Under the pieces are notes generated by a model that ran no database searches, was not told the DNA's origin, and saw only the letters and a program-made list of their open reading frames with translations. A program made the translations under genes and the position numbers. From Edaphochlamys debaryana (taxonomy: Eukaryota; Chlorophyta; Chlorophyceae; Chlamydomonadales), in NCBI GenBank assembly GCA_016858145.1, contig JAEHOE010000146.1, positions 1 to 64,000 of the forward strand: a stretch of DNA of 64,000 nt. The letters are read 5' to 3'. Shown here piece by piece: positions 43,477 through 64,000 of this stretch; positions within the stretch are counted from its first letter, which is position 1, and each line of letters begins with the position of its first letter.

Positions 43477-43916
43477 TTGTGGGTCGCAACACGGCTTGGC
43501 ACTGGGCAGGCTCTGGCAAGATTTCTGTCTGCTTCTCTAGTAAGTAGCAACGGCTGTAAGCGTATCGAAAAGGAATGGCAAGCGTGCGCTCCCGGAAGCC
43601 ATATAAAGGGCCGGCAGACCAGATGCAGGTGCTGACGGGGCACCCATGCAGTTGCAAGCCGGCACGCAAAAGGCGCACACTGCCACGACAGCACGGCCCT
43701 GACTGCGTAGCGCGGGCCTCAGGACTGCACGTCGGCCTGGCGCAACTTAGTGCACCGCCAGCTGCAAGCGGGCGCCGCAGCTTCCCGGAGCTGCCATGCG
43801 GCCCCCGACACACTGCACTCGGCACAGACGGGCCTGGCACCGCAAGGACGCCGCGGGCGCTCGTGTTGCGCACTTGCGCTTGGCAGCCCATTGGTCAAGC
43901 ACACGATGGCGCTGGA
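43477..43916. repeat. Segmental duplication, copy 2
   Basis: Near-identical to 41706-42136, with an 8-base insertion near 43870. The small-protein coding sequence next to copy 1 is not duplicated here, so copy 2 is an orphan promoter-like segment. Confidence 0.9.
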
Positions 43917-45203
43917 AAGTACGCGCCACGCGGACACTCCCCTATCGTCCCCGACCCACCCAGAGCCTCGGCATGCGGTATGGTCATCAGCGCCACCATC
44001 GACAATCAAGCGGTTCTAAAGACACAGAATCAATGCACGCAGCGGGCACACGGAAAGCATACCGTCATGACGCAGTAGCAGCACACGCAGCAGCGTACCG
44101 GCAGCTGAACAGCTAGCGCTGACCTTGGGTGACTGCTGTGTGGCAAATCCTGGGGCCCCGCTTCCCCCAGACCACCGCACGCACTGGCAACCGAGTTGCA
44201 GTTTTGCCGATTGCAATTGAACCTGCCGTCCACTTCACCGCCGAAGGACCCACCACCCAATGCATGGAATACCAAAAGGTAGATTACCGCTCCCATGGTG
44301 CGTGCAGCTAGCAAGATACCGCCCCCTGTGCCCGAGAGGGCCATGGCCCTGCGCATATCAGCTGATATCTGCTGCGCCTTATGGGGCCACAAGCCCCTCC
44401 GCAACTGCCATCCCGCCCCCTTCTTCATTCAATACCAGCTACTGCTTAGCAACAACACATAAAGGCTAGTGGCCCACCAGACGCAACCGCAAGGTACGGA
44501 CACCCCCGACACTGCTCTGCACCAGGCACCAATGCCCACAGCCTGACGAGATCAGCCAAGCGCTTCAGCAGTTCATTTGTTAATTTTACGTTGTGTTTGG
44601 TACCCCAAGGTAATGCACGCATGACAGGCTTAACGAGACCCTTCTTTATTGCTCCAGCTCGGCCTCGCCGGTCCTCTATCACCTCCAGCACAAGAAACGC
44701 CGACGTACCGCCTCCAAAGTCCCAGCGTGCTTCGAACCAATCTACGGTATTCAATCGAGACCATCGCTCCACCACGATTCAGCTCGCCTGTGCAAGCACC
44801 TGCCCTGCATCAGCACCTTTGGGGCCGAACCTCCTTGCGAAGAGGCGGCGAGAGGTGCCGTAGCCCCGGCCGCCTGTCCAGCCGCCTCTAGCCGGGCCGC
44901 CCTCATCCCGCATGTCATACAGCGCACGTCCTAACGCCATCAAAGTAGCTTGGGCTCAAAGCTTAACCACATGAGCTACCACAAGCGCTGATAGCAGATT
45001 GCTGACATGCCGCAGTCCCTTCAGTGAGCTTTGAAGTACAAACCCCCATAGACCCCACATGATTATGCTCGAGGCATGCATATCGACCCGGTATCACCCG
45101 CCCCTACTGTGGTGCAACGCACACCCAAGCCCACATCAGCATGGGCGGACATCACGAGGTAAACACCGCATACAAGAGTCAGCGATGCACTATATCATCT
45201 GTA
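43917..45203. other. Intergenic between the duplication and kinase A
   Basis: No supported gene. A - strand stretch at 44446-44775 (VDWFEARWDFGGGTSAFLVL, then ELLKRLADLVRLW) has a protein-like composition but no start context, splice partner or family, and may be a gene fragment. Confidence 0.35.
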
Positions 45204-50218
<5,015 letters not shown>

Positions 50219-53200
50219 GGCCAGTAGTTCTCGGCACTCTGCGCTTGGAAGGGCGCACGCCGCGCGCCCCAAGAGCGCTGCCTTGACGAACTCCTATCAG
50301 CAAAGCCTAAGTAAAGACAACTGCTGCCGCCCGCGATAGCCCTGCAGCGGCGACATGGCCATCTTGCCGTCCCCGACGTCGCTAAACGGTGTCGGTGTGT
50401 TCCGTCCTCCTCTGTCATAAGGAAGCGGTTGCATCATCCATACAAGTTGCTCAGGCAATATGCGTTTCAACTTTCCGGGAGGTCAGTCCTTCGGCTTGGT
50501 ATGCTATCGGTCAAAGCATTGCTCGTAGAGTCACCACGCCTGTAGACCATAACAACGCACACACAAGAGACCTCTGCAAGACGCACGTGGCAGCCGCACT
50601 CGTGATGAGTCGTACACCTCAAATCCGCAGGGCGTTTCGACGTCCCCCGGGGCGCCCCGTCATCGGCGGCAGTCAACGCATCAGGATGTATGGTACGTCG
50701 GAAGGGCGGGCGGCCCCAAGCGAGCGTGAACCAGGGTGTGCAAGTTCCCGAGTCCCCGCAGCGAGGCCCGGAGAGGCCGAGAGAGGCCCCTTACCTATGC
50801 CCTCGCGCCCTCACCTCTTCTGTTGGCTGCCCTAATCGGCACTGGGCGCACTGGCACAGCCCATGTACCGTGCCTGCAAGGGACACGCGGGTTGATCGAC
50901 TTGTCATCCCTCCCTGTACCCTCCCCGCACCCGGTACCGGTAGTCCCTACCCTCTTCGAGCTCTCCTAGCGGCGGCTGCTGGCAGATCCAGCGCGTGAGT
51001 CGCCTATTCCCCTACTCCTTAGCACACCCTGGCCTACACCCCAAGTGCTACGCTTCGTTGATGTCTTCTACGTTACCCCAGACCCCCGGTTGCACAGTGC
51101 TGTTACCCTGGGCTACACTAGCCTACACCCTCGCGCCTTCGACGTATGTCTACCGGGTAGTGACTCGGGGCAAAGGGAGTCAAGATGCAGTTGCAGATGG
51201 CGCAATTTTAGCCCAAACGGGTCGCTAGGTCCTGGTCGAGGTTCCTCACAGACTGTCTATGTGTCAGCCAAGCCAGGGGGGCCTAGGTACGAAACTTCCC
51301 AGACCCCCACCCACCCGCCCTGAACTTTGGGGGCCCAGATCTTTGTAATAAAAGCCTCCAATAATGAAAGTACGATGTGAGGATTGCCAGAATACATGCA
51401 CACACAATCGGACACAGCCAGTGGCCGTGAACACAGGCGCACCCGCGTTAGCGTGCACACGCTCAAGAGGCACTCAGAGCACAAGCTGCACGACTCCAAC
51501 ACCCTATCCGAAGGGCGCGGCTCCAACGGTGGTGCAGGCTAAACCAGTCATTCCCCATACCCGTACCGGCCGCGCTTTGTACGCATTCAGCACCGCAGCG
51601 GTGTCAAGCATATGCATCGAATTGCGTGAATGTGAGGGCTTCCCGTCCGAGGCCTTCCGCATGCCGCGGCCTCGATCCTCAATCGCCATCCCCAACTGCT
51701 CGTCACTCGCTCCCTACACCCTGCGCCCCAACCCCCTCCCAAACGCTTGAGCCCTGCCGTCCCTCTGCGCAGCCGAGGCATAGTGTGCCGCCTCAAGATC
51801 GCCCAAGCGCGTCCGCCTCCACCCGCCTGAGCACCAGCGTCCGGGCCTGTCAGGGGGGCCCCAGGCGCTCGGAGCCACTTCCTTCCCTCCTCCCAAACCA
51901 GCCCCTGGGAAGGGTGTGTTATCTCCCACGGCACAACCGAAATCCGCCAACACGTGACCCAGCCACACGGGTGCCTCAGAGAGGCATGCGCCCGATTGAC
52001 CTGCGCATACTCGCCGCCGCCCCCGCCCTTGCACCCCCTCGAGCCGAGAGCCAGTCCCGCAGGCCAGGATGTCCTGCCGTCCTGGGTCCCGTCACAGCCC
52101 CTGCTTATGGCAGGTCACAGCCTGGGTCCCGTCACAGCCCCTGCTTGTCTGCACCGAAGACGCCATGGCACCGCCCCCCCTCGATTACCCTGAAGCACTG
52201 CAGGCAGCGTGCTCTGCAGGTGCAGCGGGCTGACGGGCTTGTCTGGGGTCCCCAATTATCTCATCCAGGGCCCTCGATGATCAAATGTGCGGATATGCAC
52301 ATCTACCCAACCAACTATCCGTCAACACAGCGGTCCCCTGCATCCAGACAGCAGCTGAGATGTGCAGTACCCACCCATATGAATGGCCCATGCTAGAACA
52401 CAGGCGAGTGCTAACCCTCGAGTTCCCAACACGAGCAATGATTCTGCGCTTCGCCGCATGGAAGCCACATGCTCCTCCGCCACTGCGATCCCTCCCTCCC
52501 CCTTATCCACATTTCATACGGGCAACAGCACTTCAATCCTACTTTGTAAGTAGCGAGGTATTGTCATCCCGAAACAGGCTGAGCCGATCAACCCCTTCGG
52601 ACCAGACCTTCCGCTTTATCCTCATTTGATCTTCGTTTAACATCAACACACACCGTAGAGGTGAACCTAGATTAGCCGCAAGATGCGGCCACACTCAATC
52701 TTATTCTGCACCGGATGCCCACATCCACAGTCCGGCGAGGCTTCAGCTGGGGCTTCAACCCTCTCCAGATGAGCAAGCGCAAGCGCTGATACCAGTGCAC
52801 TCACGCCCCGCATTCCCTCAATACATGGTGACGTGTATCCCCCCCAACAAGTAGTGCGGAATGTCCATCCCGGAAAAGGGCTGAGGTGATCAACTTCCTA
52901 TACAGAACACCATCGGACAAGCGGGGGCGCCCCCGCAGGGGCCGAAAATGAGGGCTGAGCCCCCCCACCCGATCTGCAGAGCGACCCATCACCACTTCAA
53001 TCGTGGGCCCACTACACTCCAACCTGGGTTTAACGTTATGAAAGCAATTGTCGGGGGACTCGCCCCCTCGGCACAGACTTAGCTGTCCAGTAGAACTTGA
53101 GCGGGGCCCACCCGTATTGCCCACCCCCATTGCAGCGCAACGGCCATCCAAGCCCACATCAGGAACATGCGGCCCACGGTACTTGTAGGGACATCCATCA

Positions 53201-53343
53201 TAATCCGCCAAATGCGGTGGAGCGCCAACCCAAGCCCACCGCGGGACATCAGAAACAAAGAGCCCATAAGGCCATAAGGCAGTCGCATACGCGTCTCAGA
53301 CTATGCGAGGAATCTTAGCAGTAGAGCCAATATGTAATCAGTA
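50219..53343. other. Intergenic between tandem kinases
   Basis: No gene seen. It should hold the promoter of kinase A and the 3' end of kinase B. 51830-52280 is a diverged copy of the dispersed repeat at 42750-43110. A short direct duplication (CCTGGGTCCCGTCACAGCCC) occurs at about 52081 and 52119. A perfect 16-base palindrome (GCGGGGGCGCCCCCGC) lies at 52921-52936. Confidence 0.5.
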
Positions 53344-58473
<5,130 letters not shown>

Positions 58474-59548
58474 GGCCAGTCAAAGTCTCCAGTAGCAACG
58501 CCGTTCTTTCCGTCGACAAGTGTATGTTGCGCGCGCCCGCTGCGCGCTCCACGAACGCCGCCTTTACGCACGTGCGTACCAATGTCGACCGACTACTACT
58601 CCATAGGGACATCCGCCCTTTGCGGAAGCACTTCAGCGGCAACATCGACTGCTGCAGCTGTCGCCGGTCGCCTATCAACGCCGCCATTAGCGCGTCTGTG
58701 TCAAGCATGTTCACGTTACCGGGCTAAGATTGCATCATCGATATCGTGAAACTCAGGCAGCGCGGGTTCGGGCACTCCAGGTACCAGAATACGTGTCACC
58801 GCTTGGTTGGCTTGGAGAGGCTATTGTTTGAAGCATGCACGTCAACTCAGAGACCACTATCTGCGGCTGCTACTTCTCATTGGCGCAGGACAAGCAAGAT
58901 CTCGTAATAGCAGTACACCGCATTCCGGCGTTCCGAAGTCCCCTCGGCTGGCGCCGACCGACTCGTCATCCCACGAGGTACCCCTGCGCTCCCGGACCCA
59001 TGCAAACCCGAGCCCACAATCAGTCCCCCGACTCTCCGCTACGAGGGTGGGGCGGCCCACTTAGAGTGCGGTCGGGTGCCCTAATCGTCACGGCATGTCA
59101 GGTGTCCTGAGCCCCCCCTCCTAGCACGACTACTAACTGTGGAGCAGCAGCAAAACCAACACCTGAGCTTAGCATCAGCACCGCAGTTAAATTGCTCATG
59201 GCTTGGACTCGGAGTGGCCGTTCGCATCCCGACGCCATCTCCACGATTTGGCCCGCCCTTCAAGCCCCCTGCAACGGGCTGCTAGGCGGTACCCCTTGCC
59301 CCCCACAAACCGCGTGCGCTCTTTGGCTCTATGCAAGTCAGTCCTCACGTCTTGATTCGCATGCCCCCAGATGCCCTGCAGTCGCGTGCGCCCTTGCGGG
59401 TCTTCCTGGCTGGAGCTCTCCGCAACAGCCTCCGCAATCTCTACCGAACCCATCCGTCCAGCGCCGTTCCATTCATCTGCGCTCAGCTGAACGCACACCC
59501 ATACCGGTACCCGAGCGGCCGCCCCTGGCCCATTCCTCGCGCTCCCTG
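58474..59548. other. Intergenic, upstream of kinase B
   Basis: No gene or clear repeat seen. It separates the start of kinase B from the 3' end of the glycosyltransferase-like gene, both on the - strand. Confidence 0.4.
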
Positions 59549-62500
59549 CTACCCGCGCGGCTCGTACCCCTGTGACAACACGTCCGGTTTTCGAGCTCCG
59601 TCGCACGCCTGCTGGCTGACTGCCCGATAGAGCTTGGAGTAGCCGTCCAAGGTGCGTTGCCGGCTGCGGCGCATGGCCAGGCGGCCCGTGTAGCGCCGCT
59701 CCTCAATCAACTCCATGGAGCGCTCGCGATCTGTACGACAGTACGGCAAAGATGTGGGCTTGGGCAGGTAAAATGAGCGTGATTGGAGTAGCAAGCTTGT
59801 GCGGTGGGCTGGGCCAGGGTCAAAGCAGAGAAGAAGCCGGGCCGGTAGGAGGTACCGGTAGTAAGGAGCCCGGACTGATGCGGGGACGAACCACCAACGC
59901 CTGCATCTTACCTCGGATGATGTCCCGCAGCTCGTCCCAGCTGTCGTACATAAGATGCGCCTGTATAAAGTCTTCGTGGTACCAGTCAAAGTACTGACGC
60001 CAATCGTTGGGATGCCTCTCAATCAGGTCTCTGCAGAGGTTGGGTTGACGGAAGGAGTCATGGCAGGGCCGAGAAGCGCAGCGCAGGGCAGCCCATCACC
60101 GCAGTGACCACGTGCTGCTTGCCCACCGCTCTTGGACTATGCATAGAGCGCCGCCTTCTTTCCTTCCACGGACCCCGCGGCAAAACTCCGGTGGTGGCCC
60201 GTCACGGCCCTCGCCTCAGCCCCACAAGCGCACCCTACACGCGGCACACGACCACCCTATCATAACCATCCCAGCCTGCCCATCCCACGACCACCCCAAC
60301 ACCACGCTCCCGGGACACACCTGCAGCACATGACCATCATGCTGTTGTTGTGCTGCCCGAGCAGCTTGACGAAGAAGGTGGGCGAGGGGATGATGAACAC
60401 GGCCCCGGCCGTGAGGCCCTCGTACATCTTCATGACGGACGTCTAGAGCGCACCGGGGAGGGCGGGGGAGGGGACAGGAGCAGAGGGGGTTGCAACGGGA
60501 AGCGTTTGGTGTGGTAACTCCCTGCTGAGCTTAAGCGGCCCTTCGAACCCACGCTGCCGGCATCCACGCGGTTGGAGTGATCAGGGCGGAGCCTCGTGAC
60601 GGGAGCCGAAGCAAAGCATGCCGCTGCCCTCCCGCGCCCCGCACGTGTAACAGCACGTGCGCACCTGGTACGGCACGCTGAGCACGCCCCGGTGCCGTGC
60701 GAGCACCGTGGGCCCGCCGTAGTGCTGGCGGTACATCCGTACGAACTCCGTCAAGCCCTGCTCCTTAATCCAAGGGGCTGGGAGGCACAAGGGGGGGATG
60801 GAGGTGCACAGGTCCCCCGAACTATCGTCAACCCTATGCACCGCTGAAGGGTAGGCCCCAGAGGCTGACCACACAACCTAATGTTGGCTGGCCGCTTTGG
60901 AAGAGCACACGCCCAGCAAGCCAGCCGGGCACCCTTGTGACGCGCCCACGCCCTTGCATCCCAAGTCATTGTCGTACGCGCTAGAATGGCCGTCACAGCG
61001 CCGCATCCACACCTCGCCGGCCCCCGGCCCCACGCCCCACCTATGAAAGTGTTCTCCAGGTGCTCCGGCCCCGTGGGCTGCACCAGCGCCACGCGGGGCC
61101 GCTCGGGGGAGTTGAGCGAGGCGGGCGGCAGCAGGCACACGCCCGCGGGCCGCAGCTGCAGCAGCCGCTCCTCGGGCAGGGGCACGCCGCGCCTGTAGCG
61201 GAGTGGGTGGTGGCAGGGGGTCGGATGCGGGGTGAACAGAGATGTAAGAGATGACAGGGCACAATCCGGGTGGTGAGGCCATGGGTGGAGGTCCTGCGTG
61301 TGCTAAAGGGGCCAGGGTCCCAGGCCGGAGGGAGCGCGTCATGCCAGGGACATTCCCCTTTCGGGCGTCCCGGTCAGCCGGGTAACTCAAGCGGAATTGT
61401 GCCCTTGTAGCATCCCGAGTTCAGTTCATGGCTCGCCGGCCCAGGCGGTTACTTAGCCGGGCACCGGGTTCCTACAACATTTTGCGCAAGCCGCCGCAAC
61501 TCGCATCCCTGAAGCCTTGCTCCCCAGCTCCATGCCCCACTCACATGCGGATGTAGTACGACTCGTACGGGTTATTGACCACCCACCTGCCGGACGCGGC
61601 ATTGCAAGTCAGCGGGCGGTTTGAGACGCACACACCGCATGCACAGCACAGAAGAGGTCGGCAGTGCGCTCGTCCCCTCGTGACCAGCGCCCGTGGACAA
61701 GGTGCAAAGCAACCCCAAGGAGGAGATCAACCGAAGCTCGAGAAATCGGTCTGGTGGCTTACCAGATGTGGGACTGGTTGGCTGCGTGCTTCATAATGTT
61801 GGTATAGGCTTCGTAGTCGGGCCCCTCAATGCCGTAGTCGTAGCGGTTGGTCACCTGAAGCAGTTGGTTGGTGTGAGAGGGGCACTTGAGTGTTTAGATG
61901 CTCGGGTTTGTGCGCGATAACCAGGTGCCACTTGAGTGTGTGTCAGGTGGGAGCCCGCAAGCATTCGCCCCCGGGACGAGGTGCCATGCCATGACCCAAG
62001 CAGGCGCCCCTGCTGTCTGCTGAGGCTGCTGCAAACCCGCTGCCGGGCCCGTCACCCTGCTGAAGCGCTTGAGGGTACGGAGGAGGCCGAGGGGAGCTGC
62101 CAGGGCCTCGCACGCGCATCACAAGACCGAGCAGGCCTTCAACCAACGCAGTTTCAGCCGACAGCCCAGCCCCCGTGGCCTTGGCTCCGCCGGGGCTGCC
62201 CTCACTGGCGCTGGGTGGCGCCCAGCCGCCTTGCCAGCAGTCATCCCCCATGCCGCACGCCGCAAGCCGGTAGAAGAGGCCAGCCCCACTTCCAGCCCCT
62301 CCCTGCTGGTCGGCACTCGGCCCTCCACACGCCAAGCCGAGCCCCACCAGAAGGATCAGGGGCGTCGTGCAGCCGCCCTCGATGAGCGGCCGCGCATCCG
62401 GGATGGTGTCACTGAAGACCAGGATGTCCGCCATGTGACACATCATGTGACCCAGATCGTGAAAATTCTGTTTGGATACGGTCGTGTTGGGACCGTACCG

Positions 62501-63254
62501 CTGGAAGCTGGGGACGGGGGTAGGGGGTGCAGCAGCGGGCTCAGGCTTGGGGACCCGCAGGGCCTGGCAAAGGGGCAGGGGCGCCAGCTTCACGGCACAC
62601 GAGCGGCCCCCGCGTAAGCTCCCGAGCGCGCCCGGTCAACTAAGGAGCGGGCACATTGTGTCTAGTGCTGTGTGTGATGCACCCCTTCTTGACCTGTCCG
62701 CCCGCCCGGAATCTGACCCCCCGGGGCCGTGCAACCAGGGCAGTGCTGGCCCGGGCGTCGGGCTGCGGCTCTCTATCCAAGTGTGCATGCCCCTGCTCCC
62801 ATCAGACGGGCTGGCCCAGCCCCCAACACCCGTCATCGTGAAGCCGGCAACACACGGCTGACCCAGGGGAGTCCGTCTCACAGGCCCGGGTTGACCCGTG
62901 TCCACGGCGCGCCCAGGTGAGTAGCGATCGCAATCCAGTCCCATAGCGTCCCGCTGTGCCGCGAGAAGTATCCTATCCGCAGGGGAACTCCCAGCTTGCA
63001 GTGAAGGCTGCGTGGATGGAACCGAGTACCGTCAATTAAGCTCTTCCTGAACCGCGGCCGCCGTGCAAGCCAATCCCAAGACGACGATGGACCCGCCTGA
63101 TATCCACGCGTGGGCTGAAGTGCACCCAGTCTGCTACTGCGCCATAGATGAGCCGCAGCTCAGTCTCGTTATATATAGCAGTTGCCGTTGGTACCGCAGC
63201 AAGCGCTAGGAGCCCTACGATAGCCAAGAGGCCGCCTACGCGGGCGGGACGCAT
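59549..63254 (-). CDS. Secretory-pathway glycosyltransferase-like protein
   Basis: Nine exons: 63254-63097, 62507-62348, 61854-61763, 61586-61545, 61192-61041, 60777-60665, 60442-60321, 60030-59912, 59730-59549; 379 residues with all phases consistent. It begins with a hydrophobic signal or anchor (VGGLLAIVGLLALAAVPTATA). Conserved-looking blocks follow: MADILVFSDTIPDARP, VTNRYDYG, WWVVNNPYESYYI, PYQTSVMKMYEGLTAGAVFI, FDWYHEDF, YDSWDELRDII. The block YEGLTAGAVFIIPSP resembles the donor-binding end of GT-B glycosyltransferases, where a family-specific chain is placed on a glycan in the Golgi; this is inference and the family is not identified. No TM segment other than the N-terminal one. Exon 1 appears to use a GC donor (AG/GCGGGT), the only junction I found that keeps the frame. 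Confidence 0.7.
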
Positions 63255-63926
63255 TTTGTCGCGGAGAGTCTATTGAATTGGGTGGTGCGTGGCGGGCTTC
63301 CTTTTCATGCGTGGTGACATTGCGTAGAGTACATTGTGACACGCGTCTATCGGTGGTGCCAACCGGCACTGAGGGCACTGGTGTTGCAACACCGCACTGC
63401 ACGACAGCGCACACGGTACGACCAGACAAAGCGGTACGACACCGCACGGCTGAGCATGTCCCTCGGTCCTCGAGTCGCAGCAGCTCATCTGGCCGCGCGG
63501 GGAAGGGGAGCGGGGAAGGAGCGCGCCGGCCCCGCAGACCGCATCCCGCAACACCACAACACCCATCCATCTATGGGTCACGAAGAGCTTCCTGTCCCGC
63601 GCCATCCAGCCCTTACTGCTTCCATTTGCTATGCGGTCATTGTCACCTCCCACACACCTCATCCTTTTCGAGCCCAATGTTAGCTCCAACGTCCCATCCG
63701 CCTGCGCCCGTATGCGCCCTGACGAATGGGCGACGAACTACCGGTACATGCTCCGCACGCAGACCCCGTCTTGCCAGCCTGCTTTGTCAGCAACCGGCTC
63801 CCGCTCCCAGTATGAGCAGTGCGCACTCGATGGTGCCCAATGCTCGCCAGGCCGCCTGTGCTGTCCCGTGCACGGCGTTCCTGGTCTCCAGCCGCCTCAA
63901 TGAAGTTCGTCATTCTTTCTACCCCT
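63255..63926. other. Intergenic, promoter side of the glycosyltransferase-like gene
   Basis: No gene seen; short CGGTACGAC-type near-repeats occur around 63410-63440. Confidence 0.4.
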
Positions 63927-63984
63927 GGGCTGAGCCCCCGGCGCGTAGCGCCTGGCGCGGAGCGCCAGCCGGGGGGCTCAGCCC
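63927..63984. repeat. GC-rich palindromic element
   Basis: The left arm GGGCTGAGCCCCCGGC (63927-63942) pairs with 63968-63984 (one extra base). The loop holds two smaller palindromes (GGCGCGTAGCGCC, TGGCGCGGAGCGCCA). The same GGGCTGAGCCCCC core is at about 52952-52965, next to another perfect palindrome. Confidence 0.75.
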
Positions 63985-64000
63985 TCCAGCATGCATGCCT

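Overview
The window looks like nuclear DNA of a green alga, most likely a volvocine (Chlamydomonas/Volvox-type) chlorophyte. The DNA is GC-rich and the genes are split by many short introns with pyrimidine-rich CAG acceptors. Two genes are followed by a TGTAA poly(A) signal, and the gene content (a membrane TKL kinase, CDKL-type kinases, a saposin protein) fits. No bacterial operon, CRISPR array, rRNA or convincing tRNA was seen. Gene models below were built by hand from reading frames, splice sites and phase. Every multi-exon model closes with a total length divisible by three.

Bases 1-12324 are the interior of a decayed Ty3/gypsy-like LTR retroelement on the + strand. It starts with an unusual array of degenerate, frame-shifted gag-like modules (about 0.3-4.9 kb). 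A protease/reverse transcriptase/RNase H ORF (6568-9000) and a PHD-finger/integrase ORF (9196-12324) follow. A further ORF of unknown function lies at 13650-15388. No LTR pair could be identified. From 15.4 to 22.4 kb the DNA is non-coding and repeat-rich: a 162-bp tandem repeat, hairpins, a frameshifted ORF remnant, and a 1.2-kb segment bounded by 15-bp inverted repeats with GGATTC minisatellites.

From 22.4 kb onward there are six convincing host genes plus one small candidate. (1) A + strand receptor-like TKL kinase (22461-29133) has a signal peptide, a beta-helix-like ectodomain, a TM segment and an intact kinase. (2) A - strand protein with three saposin B domains (35808-31224, 13 exons). 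(3) Divergent from it across 351 bp, a + strand PLP-dependent Orn/Lys/Arg decarboxylase (36160-40484, 11 exons). (4) A small single-TM protein on the - strand (41514-41287), the less certain candidate, whose upstream region is duplicated 1.77 kb away. (5, 6) Two tandem - strand paralogous CDKL-type protein kinases with very long low-complexity tails (50218-45204 and 58473-53344); a near-identical tract including an intron suggests gene conversion. (7) A - strand secretory-pathway protein that resembles a glycosyltransferase (63254-59549, 9 exons).

The genes do not form a pathway. The secretory proteins (kinase receptor, saposin protein, glycosyltransferase-like protein) and the CDKL kinases are typical single nuclear loci. 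The most notable points for follow-up are the repeated gag module, the PHD finger and duplicated pre-integrase module in the retroelement, the unknown downstream ORF, the tandem CDKL pair with its conversion tract, and an apparent excess of GC-AG introns.
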